A stretch of DNA of 64,000 bases from Acidovorax delafieldii (GTDB lineage: Bacteria > Pseudomonadota > Gammaproteobacteria > Burkholderiales > Burkholderiaceae_C): positions 124,001-188,000 of the forward strand of contig NZ_VJWE01000019.1 in NCBI RefSeq assembly GCF_007993815.1, written 5' to 3'. Below are positions 42,322 through 52,465 of this stretch, in pieces. The number at the start of each line of letters is the position of its first letter. The first letter of the stretch is position 1. A program made the position numbers and the translations under genes. The notes beneath the pieces are model-generated. The model ran no database searches, was not told the DNA's origin, and saw only the letters and a program-made list of their open reading frames with translations.

Positions 42322-44157
42322 ATGAAAATTTCTGATCTGCGCATCGGCGTGAAGCTGGCAGCGGGTTTCCTGGCGGTGGTGCTGCTGACCGCCTTGCTCG
42401 GCGCCATTGCGCTGGTGCAGATGTCCCGCATCCATGCGAACGCTGAGGAGATCGCCACCAACCTGCTGCCCAGCGTCACGCAAACGGGCGAGCTGCGGGT
42501 GCTGCTCAACCGCATGCGCCGTGCGGAGGCGGGCATGGTCACGGCGCGCAGCGCTGCCGAGGTCAAGGCGTTTGCCGAGCAGGTCGCGCAGCGCCACAAG
42601 GACCTGACCCGAGTTGAGGCGATTTACGAGCCGCTCATCGACATGCCCAAGGAGCGCGAGGTGTTCAACGCCTACAAGGCGCGCAAGGCGGCCTATGTGG
42701 CGTTGCAGGACAAGCTGGCGGACATTGCCAAGGGCGTGGACTTCAGCACTGCCGAGACCATGGAACTCACGGCAGATGCGTTGAGCATGCTGTATGCGGG
42801 CGAATCGGAGTCAGCCTTTGTGGCTACCGCCGAGACCCTGGGCGAGCTGCAAAAGATCAATGCGGACGCTGCCTTGCGGGCCAACGAGGAGGCGAAGACG
42901 GTGTTCAGCGCGGCACGCGCCTGGGTGCTGGGCACCCTCGCGCTGTGCGTGGCGTTGGCGGCCGTATTGGGTGTGGCCATCACCCGCGCCGTTACGCGCC
43001 CCGCGCATCATGCGGTGCAGGCTGCCCGCGCGATTGCCGATGGCGACCTGGCGACCGAGGTGCCCCCCGGCGGCAAGGATGAAATGGGCCAGCTGCTGAA
43101 TGCGCTGGGCGACATGCGGGCCAACCTGGCGCGTGTGGTGTCGGGCGTGCGCAGCAATGCCGAAGGCGTAGCGTCAGCCAGCGCACAGATCGCCTCAGGC
43201 AACAACGACCTGAGCGCGCGCACAGAGCAGCAGGCCTCAGCCCTGGAAGAAACCGCCGCCTCGATGGAAGAACTGGGCTCGACCGTGCGCCAGAACGCCG
43301 ACAACGCGCGAGCCGCCAACCAGCTGGCCGTGAGCGCCAGCACCGTGGCCGTGCAAGGCGGAGACGTGGTGGCCGAAGTGGTCGAGACCATGAAAGGCAT
43401 CAACGCCAGCAGCAACAAGATCGCAGACATCATCAGCGTCATCGACGGCATCGCCTTCCAGACCAACATCCTGGCGCTCAACGCAGCCGTGGAAGCCGCC
43501 CGCGCCGGCGAACAAGGCCGGGGCTTTGCCGTGGTGGCCGGAGAAGTGCGCAACCTGGCAGGACGCAGCGCAGAAGCCGCCAAGGAAATCAAAGCCCTCA
43601 TCACCGCTAGCGTGGAACGCGTGGAACAAGGCACCGCCCTGGTGGACAAGGCCGGAGCCACCATGACCGAAGTCGTCAGCGCCATCCGGCGAGTGACCGA
43701 CATCATGGGAGAGATCAGCGCCGCCAGCAGCGAACAAAGCGCAGGTGTCGGCCAGGTGGGAGAAGCCGTCACGCAAATGGACCAGGCCACCCAGCAAAAC
43801 GCCGCCCTGGTGGAAGAAATGGCCGCTGCTGCCAGCGCGCTGAACGCCCAGGCCGGAGAACTGGTCAACGCCGTGGCCGTGTTCAAGCTCGACGCCAGCA
43901 GCACGAACAGCAGCTACAGCCAGAACCGCCAGACGGCAGCCCCCGCCCGCACCCCCATTGCAGCGCCCAGCCACAAAGCCCCGGCCCGCAGCACCAGCCT
44001 GGGCAAAAGCACCAAGACCGGCAGCAAACCCGCTGCCAGCCTGGCCGCGCCCAAGGCCAGCAGCCCGGCAGCCTCACCCGCCGCCAAGCCCGCAGCGCCC
44101 AGCCCGGCCCCGGCACCCAAGGCCGCGGGAGGCGACGACGACTGGGAGAGCTTCTGA
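42322..44157 (+). CDS. Methyl-accepting chemotaxis protein 1
   Basis: A 611-residue chemoreceptor. TM1 is at about 10-32, the periplasmic helical sensor spans about 33-190 and TM2 about 195-215, followed by HAMP. The signalling domain tip is [20 protein letters not shown] followed by [10 protein letters not shown]. The C-terminal 100 residues are an Ala/Pro/Ser/Lys-rich linker ending in DDDWESF, a likely pentapeptide tether for CheR/CheB (E. coli Tar ends NWETF). From about residue 290 on it is nearly identical to MCP2, with only four differences. The ligand is unknown; the sensor is of the four-helix-bundle type. Confidence 0.93.
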   Translation: MKISDLRIGVKLAAGFLAVVLLTALLGAIALVQMSRIHANAEEIATNLLPSVTQTGELRVLLNRMRRAEAGMVTARSAAEVKAFAEQVAQRHKDLTRVEAIYEPLIDMPKEREVFNAYKARKAAYVALQDKLADIAKGVDFSTAETMELTADALSMLYAGESESAFVATAETLGELQKINADAALRANEEAKTVFSAARAWVLGTLALCVALAAVLGVAITRAVTRPAHHAVQAARAIADGDLATEVPPGGKDEMGQLLNALGDMRANLARVVSGVRSNAEGVASASAQIASGNNDLSARTEQQASALEETAASMEELGSTVRQNADNARAANQLAVSASTVAVQGGDVVAEVVETMKGINASSNKIADIISVIDGIAFQTNILALNAAVEAARAGEQGRGFAVVAGEVRNLAGRSAEAAKEIKALITASVERVEQGTALVDKAGATMTEVVSAIRRVTDIMGEISAASSEQSAGVGQVGEAVTQMDQATQQNAALVEEMAAAASALNAQAGELVNAVAVFKLDASSTNSSYSQNRQTAAPARTPIAAPSHKAPARSTSLGKSTKTGSKPAASLAAPKASSPAASPAAKPAAPSPAPAPKAAGGDDDWESF

Positions 44158-44183
44158 CCAGGGCCCCGCAGGCCCCTGAGTGA

Positions 44184-44248
44184 AGAAATCAGATCAAAAT
44201 GGTGGCAAGCGCAGGTGGAACACGCGCTGACAGCTATCAAAAACAAAG
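44184..44248 (-). repeat. Interspersed repeat copy J, after MCP1
   Basis: On the minus strand: GCTTTGTTTTTGATAGCTGT, CAGCGCGTGTTCCACCTGCG, CTTGCCACCATTTTGATCTG, ATTTC. It sits between the stop codon and terminator of MCP1. Copy K is in the same place after MCP2. Confidence 0.8.
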
Positions 44249-44249
44249 C

Positions 44250-44290
44250 AAAAAAGCACGCAGAGGGGGCTACCTTCTGCGTGCTTTTTT
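44250..44290. terminator. Terminator between MCP1 and the lipase-like gene
   Basis: Stem AAAAAAGCACGCAGA (44250-44264) with its inverse (44276-44290) around an 11-base loop. The A- and T-runs make it bidirectional, serving the convergent alpha/beta hydrolase gene too. It is copied after MCP2. Confidence 0.9.
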
Positions 44291-44346
44291 GGGTGGGCGC
44301 TTCGCGTCGGCGTAGTCGGATGCGCTGCTGCACGTGCACGTGCAGG

Positions 44347-45156
44347 TCAGCGGTGCGGGTTGGGGTACACCAGATGCAGCCCCGGCAACTGGGGGCGCCG
44401 GAACGGCTGCCACACCACGCCTGGCCCGTGCGGCTGGCCCAGACGGTCGGCCACGGCCCACCAGGCACTGGGGTTCAGGCCGATGCCAAAGTGGCTGGCC
44501 ACCACCTCGATGTTCTCGGTGTGGGGGTTGTGGTCGGCGGGCGCCTGGATGCTGCCACGCCATGCCACCACGCCATCGGTGCGGGAGTAGATGCTGGTGG
44601 TGGGCACCGGGGGTGCTTCGGGCAGGTTGTAGTTCTCGGTTTCGCGCTCGATGCTGCGGCCGCTGGCGAACTGGTAGATGCGCCAGGCGTTGGTGGAGGT
44701 GTGGGGCCCGGCAAACGGGGTGCCCAGGGTCACCACGCAGCGCACTAGGTCCGGCATTTCCTTGGCCAGCTCGCGGGCGTAGATGCCGCCCAGGCTCCAG
44801 CCCACCAGGCTCACCTTGTTGCCGCTGGCATCCACCGCTTGCTGCAGCTGGGCCTTGGCGTTCTCCAGTACGCCATCGCGCGGCCCCAGGTTCAGGCCCT
44901 GGCCCCAGCCCAGCGTGTTGTAGTTGCGTGATTCGAGGTAGCGACGCAGGGGCAGCGTGGTGGCGTCGCCAGCTGTCAGGCCCGGAAACACGATGACCGT
45001 GTGGCCATCGCCCAGTGGAGCGCGCTGCAGAACGGGCCATGCGGGCAGCACGGCGCCAAATTCCCAGGGGGCCCGCAGCTCCAGCGCCAGCAGGGGGAGG
45101 CTGGGCGGTGGCATGTGGTCAGGGGCGGCGGATTTGCGGTCGGAGAAGAGAGGCAT
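44347..45156 (-). CDS. Alpha/beta-hydrolase, lipase-like
   Basis: A 269-residue protein with the alpha/beta-hydrolase fold. The oxyanion-region HTVIVFPGLTAGDATT precedes the nucleophile elbow SLVGWSLGGIYAREL (Ser in GWSLG near residue 130); later SRTDGVVAWRGS gives the acid and EVVASHFGIGLNP the His. It looks like a lipase or PHB-type esterase; the substrate is unknown. I start it at the ATG 45156; longer versions with upstream starts exist but have atypical sequence. It lies convergent to MCP1 and divergent from cheW. It has no signal peptide, so cytosolic. Confidence 0.85.
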   Translation of the reverse strand: MPLFSDRKSAAPDHMPPPSLPLLALELRAPWEFGAVLPAWPVLQRAPLGDGHTVIVFPGLTAGDATTLPLRRYLESRNYNTLGWGQGLNLGPRDGVLENAKAQLQQAVDASGNKVSLVGWSLGGIYARELAKEMPDLVRCVVTLGTPFAGPHTSTNAWRIYQFASGRSIERETENYNLPEAPPVPTTSIYSRTDGVVAWRGSIQAPADHNPHTENIEVVASHFGIGLNPSAWWAVADRLGQPHGPGVVWQPFRRPQLPGLHLVYPNPHR

Positions 45157-45344
45157 TAAGTCGTCGTTCCAAAACGGGCGCCTGCCGGGCAAGGCAGGCG
45201 GGTCGTGCGACGGTAGCAGTTTTTGCGCACCAAGGCGGGGCGCGAAATGGAGCAAGCTCTCCAATTGCCCCCGCCCGGGCCGGGGGAGTCCCCTTCGGAT
45301 TGCGGGGGGGATTGCCCGCGAATGTCACATTTTGCAACCGTGCG

Positions 45345-45372
45345 CTGCTATGCTTTGGATAGCTTTTGCGTT
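45345..45372 (+). repeat. Interspersed repeat fragment upstream of cheW
   Basis: GCTGCTATGCTTTGGATAGC followed by TTTTGCG resembles the left half of copy D. Short and degenerate, so tentative. Confidence 0.35.
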
Positions 45373-45430
45373 CGTCGCGTTCTGGCGCTGTTCGCAACCC
45401 TCCCGTTCCAACCGCCTGAAAGCCCGCGCC

Positions 45431-45970
45431 ATGACCGCTATTGCCGACGCCGCTGCGCCTGCCGCCACCCACTCTGCGCACCGCGCGCTGGCCCCAAGCC
45501 CTACCGCAGCCCCTCGTGAATTCCTGACCTTTCGCCTGGGTGCGGAAGAGTACGGCATTGACATTCTGCGCGTGCAGGAGATTCGCTCATACGAGAGACC
45601 CACGCGCCTGGCGCAATCGCCCGACTTCATCAAGGGCGTGATCGATCTGCGCGGCCGCATCGTGCCCATCCTGGATCTGCGGGTGAAGCTGCAGTGCCCT
45701 GAAGCCAGCTACACGGACTTCACCGTGGTGATCATTCTGGACATCGGCTCTACCGTGATTGGCGCGGTGGTGGATGCGGTGGCCGATGTGGTCTCGCTCA
45801 CTCCCGACCTCATCAAGCCCACGCCCCAGTTCGAGCGGCAGGGCCATGTAGACCCGGCCTTTGTCACTGGCGTTGCTAGCCTGGGCGAGCGCATGCTGAT
45901 CGTGATGGACATCGAGGCACTGCTCAGCAGTGACGAAATAGGACTGGTGAGATCAGCTGTGCACAGGTAA
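45431..45970 (+). CDS. cheW: Chemotaxis coupling protein CheW
   Basis: A 179-residue adaptor that joins receptors to the CheA kinase in the chemoreceptor array. The two SH3-like subdomains are visible: [20 protein letters not shown] and [18 protein letters not shown], then [20 protein letters not shown]. It ends with about 25 residues of tail. It lies 43 bases upstream of MCP2 and should be co-transcribed with it. A 25-residue Ala/Pro-rich N-terminal extension precedes the domain. cheA and the rest of the core genes are not in the window. Confidence 0.93.
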   Translation: MTAIADAAAPAATHSAHRALAPSPTAAPREFLTFRLGAEEYGIDILRVQEIRSYERPTRLAQSPDFIKGVIDLRGRIVPILDLRVKLQCPEASYTDFTVVIILDIGSTVIGAVVDAVADVVSLTPDLIKPTPQFERQGHVDPAFVTGVASLGERMLIVMDIEALLSSDEIGLVRSAVHR

Positions 45971-46013
45971 TGTGCCACCCAACTGCAAAAGATCAACACA
46001 GAGGAGAAAAAGG

Positions 46014-47813
46014 ATGAATCAGCTCAAGATTTCAACCCGGCTGGCTGTGGCATTCGCCGTCATGGTGCTTCTGTTGGTCGCTTTGGGGGCTGTGGGCCTG
46101 GTACGGTCAGCCAACCAGCGCGCGGAGCTCAAAGACGTGATCGATGTCCGAATACCCATCGTCAAAGCGCTGGGTGCCCTCAACGACGGCGTGAACGAGC
46201 AGGCGATTCAGCTCCGCAACCTGGCGATCTTCACTTCGGATGCGATCGTGAAATCGGCGACAAGTCAGATAGCGGCTGCGGCGACGGATGTGGACGCGCA
46301 GTACAAAACACTGAACACGTTGGTCAGCTCTGAAAAGGGCAAGGAACTGATGGCGCGCATGCAGCAGCGGCGCGGTGATTTCTTGAAGCTGAGAGATCAA
46401 TACCTGGCGGCACTCCAGCAAGGGCAGCGCGACGAAGCCCTGAAGCTGCTGGAAGAGCAACTGCGCCCTGCGCAGCGGGCCTACATGGCCGCCATAGACG
46501 AACAGTTTGAATTTCAATCGCAGAGAACTGTGGACGCCGGCGCGCGCGCCGAAGCTGCCGCCGTGTCGCTGCAGCGCGATGTACTCATCGCGGGTGCGCT
46601 GGCCATCGCCATCGCCATCTTTCTGGCCATCACCATCATCCGCTCCATCACCCGCCCCCTGGCGCAGGCGGTGGAAGCAGCCGACCGCGTGGCCGGTGGC
46701 GACCTGAGCGGCCAGATCGTCGTGCAGTCCAAGGACGAAACCGGCCACCTGCTCAGCGCCCTGCAGCGCATGCAGCAAAGCCTGGTCAACACCGTCAGCT
46801 CGGTGCGCCAGAACGCCGAAGGCGTTGCGTCGGCGAGCGCACAGATCGCCTCAGGCAACAACGACCTGAGCGCACGCACAGAGCAGCAAGCCAGCGCGCT
46901 GGAAGAAACAGCCGCCTCGATGGAAGAACTGGGCTCCACCGTGCGCCAGAACGCCGACAACGCGCGCGCCGCCAACCAGCTGGCCGTGAGCGCCAGCACC
47001 GTGGCCGTGCAAGGCGGAGACGTGGTGGCCGAAGTGGTCGAGACCATGAAAGGCATCAACGCCAGCAGCAACAAGATCGCAGACATCATCAGCGTCATCG
47101 ACGGCATCGCCTTCCAGACCAACATCCTGGCGCTCAACGCAGCCGTGGAAGCCGCCCGCGCCGGCGAACAAGGCCGGGGCTTTGCCGTGGTGGCCGGAGA
47201 AGTGCGCAACCTGGCAGGACGCAGCGCAGAAGCCGCCAAGGAAATCAAAGCCCTCATCACCGCCAGCGTGGAACGCGTGGAACAAGGCACCGCCCTGGTC
47301 GACAAGGCCGGAGCCACCATGACCGAAGTCGTCAGCGCCATCCGGCGAGTGACCGACATCATGGGAGAGATCAGCGCCGCCAGCAGCGAACAAAGCGCAG
47401 GTGTCGGCCAGGTGGGAGAAGCCGTCACGCAAATGGACCAGGCCACCCAGCAAAACGCCGCCCTGGTGGAAGAAATGGCCGCGGCCGCCAGCGCGCTGAA
47501 CGCCCAGGCCGGCGAACTGGTCAACGCCGTGGCCGTGTTCAAGCTCGACGCCAGCAGCACGAACAGCAGCTACAGCCAGAGCCGCCACACGGCAGCCCCC
47601 GCCCGCACCCCCATTGCAGCACCCAGCTACAAAGCCCCGGCCCGCAGCACCAGCCTGGGCAAAAGCGCCAAGACCGGCAGCAAACCCGCCGCCAGCCTGG
47701 CAGCGCCCAAGGCCAGCAGCCCGGCAGCCTCACCCGCCGCCAAGCCCGCAGCGCCCAGCCCGGCCCCGGCACCCAAGGCCGCGGGAGGCGACGACGACTG
47801 GGAGAGCTTCTGA
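46014..47813 (+). CDS. Methyl-accepting chemotaxis protein 2
   Basis: A 599-residue chemoreceptor. TM1 about 10-30, a four-helix-bundle sensor to about 190 (it has [20 protein letters not shown] typical of 4HB sensors), TM2 near 190-210, HAMP, then a signalling domain nearly identical to MCP1 with the same A/P/S/K tail and final DDDWESF. Strong ribosome binding signals GAGGAG and AGG precede the ATG. It is downstream of cheW in the same transcript. It is the likely recent twin of MCP1; the sensor domains are unrelated in sequence, so they should see different stimuli. Confidence 0.94.
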   Translation: MNQLKISTRLAVAFAVMVLLLVALGAVGLVRSANQRAELKDVIDVRIPIVKALGALNDGVNEQAIQLRNLAIFTSDAIVKSATSQIAAAATDVDAQYKTLNTLVSSEKGKELMARMQQRRGDFLKLRDQYLAALQQGQRDEALKLLEEQLRPAQRAYMAAIDEQFEFQSQRTVDAGARAEAAAVSLQRDVLIAGALAIAIAIFLAITIIRSITRPLAQAVEAADRVAGGDLSGQIVVQSKDETGHLLSALQRMQQSLVNTVSSVRQNAEGVASASAQIASGNNDLSARTEQQASALEETAASMEELGSTVRQNADNARAANQLAVSASTVAVQGGDVVAEVVETMKGINASSNKIADIISVIDGIAFQTNILALNAAVEAARAGEQGRGFAVVAGEVRNLAGRSAEAAKEIKALITASVERVEQGTALVDKAGATMTEVVSAIRRVTDIMGEISAASSEQSAGVGQVGEAVTQMDQATQQNAALVEEMAAAASALNAQAGELVNAVAVFKLDASSTNSSYSQSRHTAAPARTPIAAPSYKAPARSTSLGKSAKTGSKPAASLAAPKASSPAASPAAKPAAPSPAPAPKAAGGDDDWESF

Positions 47814-47839
47814 CCAGGGCTGCGCAGGCCCCTGGGTGA

Positions 47840-47904
47840 AGAAATCAGATCAAAACGGCTGCAAGCGCAGGTGGAATATGCGCTGACAGCTATCAAAAAC
47901 AAAG
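47840..47904 (-). repeat. Interspersed repeat copy K, after MCP2
   Basis: Almost the same as copy J, with changes in the middle block (CAGCGCATATTCCACCTGCG on the minus strand). The MCP module, this repeat and the terminator were duplicated or converted together. Confidence 0.8.
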
Positions 47905-47908
47905 CAAG

Positions 47909-47946
47909 AAAGCACGCAGAGGGGGCTACCTTCTGCGTGCTTTTTT
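47909..47946 (+). terminator. Terminator after MCP2
   Basis: Stem AAAGCACGCAGA (47909-47920) and TCTGCGTGCTTT (47932-47943) with a T-run to 47946. Copy of the MCP1 terminator with one base changed in the A-run. Confidence 0.9.
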
Positions 47947-48414
47947 GTGGTCGGGCGCTTTGTTGGTGATGGCTGAAGGCATGCGTGGGGCGGGTCTGCC
48001 ACCCGCTGGCGCGATGCTTGCTGCAGGTGCGTGATGGCGAGTTGCCGTTATGGGCAGCGGCGCGCCAATGTTGGCGGGCGATTTGTACGCAAACGTAACG
48101 GAAAGCGCTATGCTGAGCGGGCCCGCCACGGCGCGCGGCCCGTCGGTGGGTGGACATTCCTTTTTTGGCGCCGTTCTCCACAGGAGTTCTGCAATGGACC
48201 GAGGTTTCAACGCGTCGCGCACGTGCATGGGTGGCCGCCCCATCATCACCAGCGCGAGCTGCTGTGCGCCTGCCGTGTGGTCTGCGACGCCAACCGGGGC
48301 GCAGCCCAGGCCACACCTGAGTCTGCCGCGCGCTCTCCGTATGCCCCTTTCCAACCGCTGGTGCGCTGCCAGCCGGGCGCAGCCTGTTTGCTTGTTTCCC
48401 TCAGGAGTGTTGTC
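47947..48414. other. Intergenic stretch of 468 bases before MCP3
   Basis: I see no gene here. It holds one small perfect palindrome, CGCCAA-TG-TTGGCG (48063-48076), and an AGGAG ribosome binding site just before MCP3. No convincing sigma-70 or sigma-28 promoter could be fixed by eye. Confidence 0.6.
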
Positions 48415-50208
48415 ATGAACCAGTTCAAGATTTCCACCCGCCTGGCGGGTTTGCTTGCGGCCTTGTGTCTGCTGGTGTTGCTGGTGGGCGTGGCGGGGCT
48501 GTATGGCATGGGCAATTCCAATGCCGGGCTCAAGTCGGTATACGACGACCGGGTGGTGCCGCTCAAGCAGATCAAGGTGGTGGCGGACATGTATGCGGTC
48601 AACGTGGTGGACACGGCCCACAAGGTGCGTGATGGCGCGCTGACACCCGCACAGGGCCTGCAGTCGGTGGCCGATGCGCGCAAGGCCATCGAGGCCAACT
48701 GGAAGGCCTATCTGGCCACCCAGCTGGTGCCGGAGGAAACGCAGTTGGTCGAGCGCTTCAAGCCGCTGCAGGCCAAGGCAGATGCGGCCACCGATGTACT
48801 GGCGGGGCACTTCAAGTCGGGCGATGTGGCGGCCCTGACCGCGTTTGCGGCCAAGGAGATGTACCCCGCCATCGACCCATTGCAGGAGGTGCTGGGCCAG
48901 CTGATGCAGGTGCAGCTGGACCGTGCCAAGGCCGAGTACGACAGTGCGGCCGCCAGCTACCAGACCATCCGCGCACTGGCGGTCACGGCCGTGGTGGCGG
49001 GCATCGTGCTGGCGGTGCTGATGGGCGGCGCCATGATCCGGCAGATTTCGCGCGCGCTGGGCGATGCGGTGCAGATCACCGACGCGGTGGCGCAGGGCGA
49101 CCTGACCGTGGCGATCCACGCGCGGGGCAAGGACGAGATCGCCCAGTTGCTCAGCGGCCTCACCGCCATGCGGGACAACCTGGCGCATGTGGTGTCGGGC
49201 GTGCGTGGCAATGCCCAGGGCGTGGCGTCGGCCAGTGCCGAGATCGCATCGGGCAACAACGACCTGTCCATCCGCACCGAGCAGCAGGCCAGCGCGCTGC
49301 AGGAAACCGCTGCGTCGATGGAGGAGCTGAGTTCCACCGTCAAGCAAAACGCCGACAACGCGCGCCAGGCCAACCAGCTGGCGATGAGCGCATCCACCGT
49401 GGCGGGGCAGGGCGGCGATGTGGTGGCCGAGGTGGTGACCACGATGAAGGGCATCAACGACAGCAGCAAAAAGATCGCCGACATCATCAGCGTGATTGAC
49501 GGCATTGCGTTCCAGACCAACATCCTGGCGCTGAACGCGGCCGTGGAGGCCGCCCGCGCGGGCGAGCAGGGCCGGGGCTTTGCGGTGGTGGCGGGCGAGG
49601 TGCGCAATCTGGCCCAGCGCAGCGCCGAGGCGGCCAAAGAGATCAAATCGCTCATCACTGCCAGCGGGGAGCGGGTCGAGCAGGGCACCCAGCTGGTGGA
49701 CAAGGCGGGCATCACCATGACCGAGGTGGTGGGCGCCATTCGCCGCGTGACGGACATCATGGGCGAGATCAGCGCGGCCAGCAGCGAGCAGAGCACGGGC
49801 GTGTCGCAGGTGGGCGAGGCCGTCACGCAGATGGACCAGGTCACCCAGCAGAACGCGGCACTGGTCGAGGAAATGGCGGCTGCTGCCAGCAGCCTGAGCC
49901 ACCAGGCCCAGGCCTTGGTGGGGGCGGTGGCGGTGTTCAAGCTCACGGCCGACCAGGCACGGGCATCGCAGCCTGGCGGCGCTGTGGACCCGGTGCCGCG
50001 CCCTGCGCCCGCCGCGGACACGCGCAAGGCGGCGATGGGTGGCCATGCGGCGGGCAGCAAGGCAACCCTTGCTTTGCGCTCTCCCTCTGCTCCTGCCGCC
50101 AAAAAGGCACCTGCTGCCAGTGCCACCCCCAAGGCCGCGGGCGCCGCACCCAAAGCAGCCCCACAAGCAGTGGCTGCCGGTGCCGAGGACGACTGGGAGA
50201 GCTTTTGA
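48415..50208 (+). CDS. Methyl-accepting chemotaxis protein 3
   Basis: A 597-residue chemoreceptor. It starts MNQFKISTRLAGLLAALCLL; the four-helix-bundle sensor has DDRVVPLKQIKVVADMYAVN. TM2 is near 187-208, then HAMP and the signalling domain ([20 protein letters not shown]). The linker is Ala/Pro/Lys-rich and it ends AEDDWESF, the same tether as its neighbours. It is distinct from MCP1 and MCP2 at the DNA level, using other synonymous codons, so it is an older paralogue. AGGAG lies nine bases before the ATG. Confidence 0.94.
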   Translation: MNQFKISTRLAGLLAALCLLVLLVGVAGLYGMGNSNAGLKSVYDDRVVPLKQIKVVADMYAVNVVDTAHKVRDGALTPAQGLQSVADARKAIEANWKAYLATQLVPEETQLVERFKPLQAKADAATDVLAGHFKSGDVAALTAFAAKEMYPAIDPLQEVLGQLMQVQLDRAKAEYDSAAASYQTIRALAVTAVVAGIVLAVLMGGAMIRQISRALGDAVQITDAVAQGDLTVAIHARGKDEIAQLLSGLTAMRDNLAHVVSGVRGNAQGVASASAEIASGNNDLSIRTEQQASALQETAASMEELSSTVKQNADNARQANQLAMSASTVAGQGGDVVAEVVTTMKGINDSSKKIADIISVIDGIAFQTNILALNAAVEAARAGEQGRGFAVVAGEVRNLAQRSAEAAKEIKSLITASGERVEQGTQLVDKAGITMTEVVGAIRRVTDIMGEISAASSEQSTGVSQVGEAVTQMDQVTQQNAALVEEMAAAASSLSHQAQALVGAVAVFKLTADQARASQPGGAVDPVPRPAPAADTRKAAMGGHAAGSKATLALRSPSAPAAKKAPAASATPKAAGAAPKAAPQAVAAGAEDDWESF

Positions 50209-50245
50209 CCGACGGCAGGCCATGCCTGCACCGTTTGTAAGCGTG

Positions 50246-50264
50246 ACGCCCCGTTTTGGGGCGT
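50246..50264 (+). terminator. Possible terminator after MCP3
   Basis: ACGCCCC (50246-50252) and GGGGCGT (50258-50264) around GTTTT. No T-tract, so possibly only a 3' stabilising hairpin. Confidence 0.45.
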
Positions 50265-50473
50265 AGACTTCCCCAAGTTGGTTCGGTGCTTGGCACTGCG
50301 CCGACAGCTCCCGCGATGTAGCACCCCAGCCCGAGCGTGCGCTGCACGCGCGGGGCCTTGTGCGCTGTTTTGATATCCCCACGGCTCACACAGGGGGCCG
50401 CACCCATGCCCCCACCGGCGCAGCGCTTGCGCAGTGGGCCGTCGACTCTCTTGTGATGATTTAAATTGATAAA

Positions 50474-50496
50474 ATCATATTTATCATAAATATGAT
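50474..50496. promoter_or_regulatory. AT-rich 23-bp palindrome upstream of MCP4
   Basis: ATCATATTTAT, one C, ATAAATATGAT: perfect 11-bp arms. TGATAA and TTATCA flank it (50467 and 50501), and a perfect TATAAT overlaps its right side (50496-50501). It lies 113 bases before the MCP4 start and probably combines a promoter and an operator. Confidence 0.6.
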
Positions 50497-50608
50497 ATAA
50501 TTATCACATTCCAGCCGCTGATTCCTTGTTGTCCCGCGCAGGTGCGTGGCACCACATCGGCGCACCCATGGCTGGCAAAAGCCCCCATAAAAACCACGAA
50601 AGATTCCC

Positions 50609-52360
50609 ATGAGCAACCTGAAAATCGGAGCGCGCCTGAGCCTGGCCTTTGGCCTTGTGCTGTTGATCACCGCCACCATCGCCGCCACCGGCGTCTGGCG
50701 ACTGGCGGTACTCAAGGAGGCCAGCAGTCGCATTGCCACTGTCGAAATGGAACGCAACGCCCTGGCGCAGGAGTGGAAGGCGGCCATCGACCTGAACTGG
50801 GTGCGGGCGTCGGCGTCGCTCAAGGCCACGGATGCGGGCTACATCCAGTCGCTCACGGCCGACATGGCCACCACGTCCCAACGGGCCAGCGAGGCGCAAA
50901 AGAAGCTGGAGGCGCTGGTGGACGACCCCACCGAAAAGGCGCTGATGGAACGTGTGGCGGTGACCCGCAAGGCCTATGTGGACGCGCGCGCCAAATTGCT
51001 GGAGCGCAAGAAGGCTGGGGAAGACGTGTTTGCGCTGGTGGACAGCGACCTCAAGCCCTTGGCCACCGCTTACCTGCAGTCGCTGGCCGATGTGGCGGAC
51101 AACACGCACAAGCAGCTCGATGAATTTGAGGGCGCCATCATCCAGGCTGCAGGCACCAGCCAGTGGGTGCTGGCGCTGGGGGCGGTGGTGTCGGTGGTGC
51201 TGGGCGCACTGTTTGCGCTGTGGACCACGCGTTCCATTGTGGGGCCGGTGCAGCGTGCGGTGCGGGCGGCCGATGAGATCAGCCACGGCAATCTGTCGGT
51301 GCAGATTCCCGACGTGGGCGACGGCCGCAATGAGATGGCCCAGCTGCTGCGCTCGCTGGACGAAATGCAGGAAAACCTGTCGCGCATCGTGGGGCATGTG
51401 CGCTCCGGCTCCGAGAACGTGGCCACGGCGTCGTCGGAGATCGCTCAGGGCAACAACGACCTGAGCGCACGCACCGAGCAGCAGGCCAGCGCCCTGCAGG
51501 AGACGGCGGCATCCATGGAGCAGCTCAATTCGACCGTGCGCCAGAACGCCGACAACGCCCGCCAGGCCAACCAGCTTGCGCAGAGCGCATCGACGGTGGC
51601 CGTGCATGGCGGAGAGGTGGTGAGTCAGGTGGTGGACACCATGAAGGGCATCCACGACAGCAGCAGCAAGATCGCCGACATCATCGGTGTGATCGATGGC
51701 ATTGCCTTTCAGACCAACATCCTTGCGCTGAACGCGGCCGTCGAAGCAGCGCGTGCGGGCGAGCAGGGCCGGGGCTTTGCGGTGGTGGCGTCCGAGGTGC
51801 GCAGCCTGGCGGGCCGTTCGGCCGACGCGGCCAAGCAGATCAAGACCCTGATCAACGACAGCGTGGAACGCGTGGCCGCAGGCACCACGCTGGTCGATCA
51901 GGCGGGTGCAACCATGACCGAGGTGGTGGGCTCCATCAAACGTGTCACGGATTTGATGGGCGAGATCAGTGCCGCCAGCTCTGAACAAAGCCAGGGTGTG
52001 GCCCAGGTGGGCGAGGCTGTGACACAGATGGACCAGGTCACCCAGCAAAACGCTGCCCTGGTGGAAGAAATGGCCGCCGCCGCCGCCAGCCTCAACAACC
52101 AGGCGCAGGACCTGGTGAGCACGGTGGCGTTCTTCAAGCTGTCGCCAGCGCAGGCTGCGCAGCCGGCTGCGTCTGCCTTTGCGTATGTGCCCAAGGCTGC
52201 AGGCCCATCTAAGGCCTTGGCCGGTTCCAGCCGACCAGCCCCTGTGGCCCAGTCCAAGGTGCCGCCCCTGCGTGCGGCCGCCAAGCCCGCACCGGCTCTT
52301 GCGTCAACGGCGCCTGCTCGTTCGGGCAGCGGCAATGATGCTGACTGGGAGAGTTTTTGA
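50609..52360 (+). CDS. Methyl-accepting chemotaxis protein 4
   Basis: A 583-residue chemoreceptor: TM1 about 11-33, a four-helix-bundle sensor to about 190 ([20 protein letters not shown]), TM2 about 187-208, HAMP with [20 protein letters not shown], signalling domain ([20 protein letters not shown]), then a Pro/Ala-rich linker and the same final DWESF. It is the most divergent of the four at the DNA level. It has an unusual AT-rich promoter region. The sensor ligand is unknown. Confidence 0.94.
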   Translation: MSNLKIGARLSLAFGLVLLITATIAATGVWRLAVLKEASSRIATVEMERNALAQEWKAAIDLNWVRASASLKATDAGYIQSLTADMATTSQRASEAQKKLEALVDDPTEKALMERVAVTRKAYVDARAKLLERKKAGEDVFALVDSDLKPLATAYLQSLADVADNTHKQLDEFEGAIIQAAGTSQWVLALGAVVSVVLGALFALWTTRSIVGPVQRAVRAADEISHGNLSVQIPDVGDGRNEMAQLLRSLDEMQENLSRIVGHVRSGSENVATASSEIAQGNNDLSARTEQQASALQETAASMEQLNSTVRQNADNARQANQLAQSASTVAVHGGEVVSQVVDTMKGIHDSSSKIADIIGVIDGIAFQTNILALNAAVEAARAGEQGRGFAVVASEVRSLAGRSADAAKQIKTLINDSVERVAAGTTLVDQAGATMTEVVGSIKRVTDLMGEISAASSEQSQGVAQVGEAVTQMDQVTQQNAALVEEMAAAAASLNNQAQDLVSTVAFFKLSPAQAAQPAASAFAYVPKAAGPSKALAGSSRPAPVAQSKVPPLRAAAKPAPALASTAPARSGSGNDADWESF

Positions 52361-52465
52361 CAGTGACTCGCCGCCCTCGGCAGGCGTGACTGACCCTGCC
52401 TTCGCCGTGTGTTTGTTCAAGCCTGGCTTTGATCTCGTCCGCGCGTCCTGCCGGACCGTTGCAGG

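Larger units (their letters stand above)
50209..50608. other. Intergenic stretch of 400 bases before MCP4
   Basis: No gene is seen. It holds a GC hairpin (50246-50264), perhaps the MCP3 terminator, and a sharply AT-rich block around 50455-50510 containing a long palindrome, annotated separately. Confidence 0.6.
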
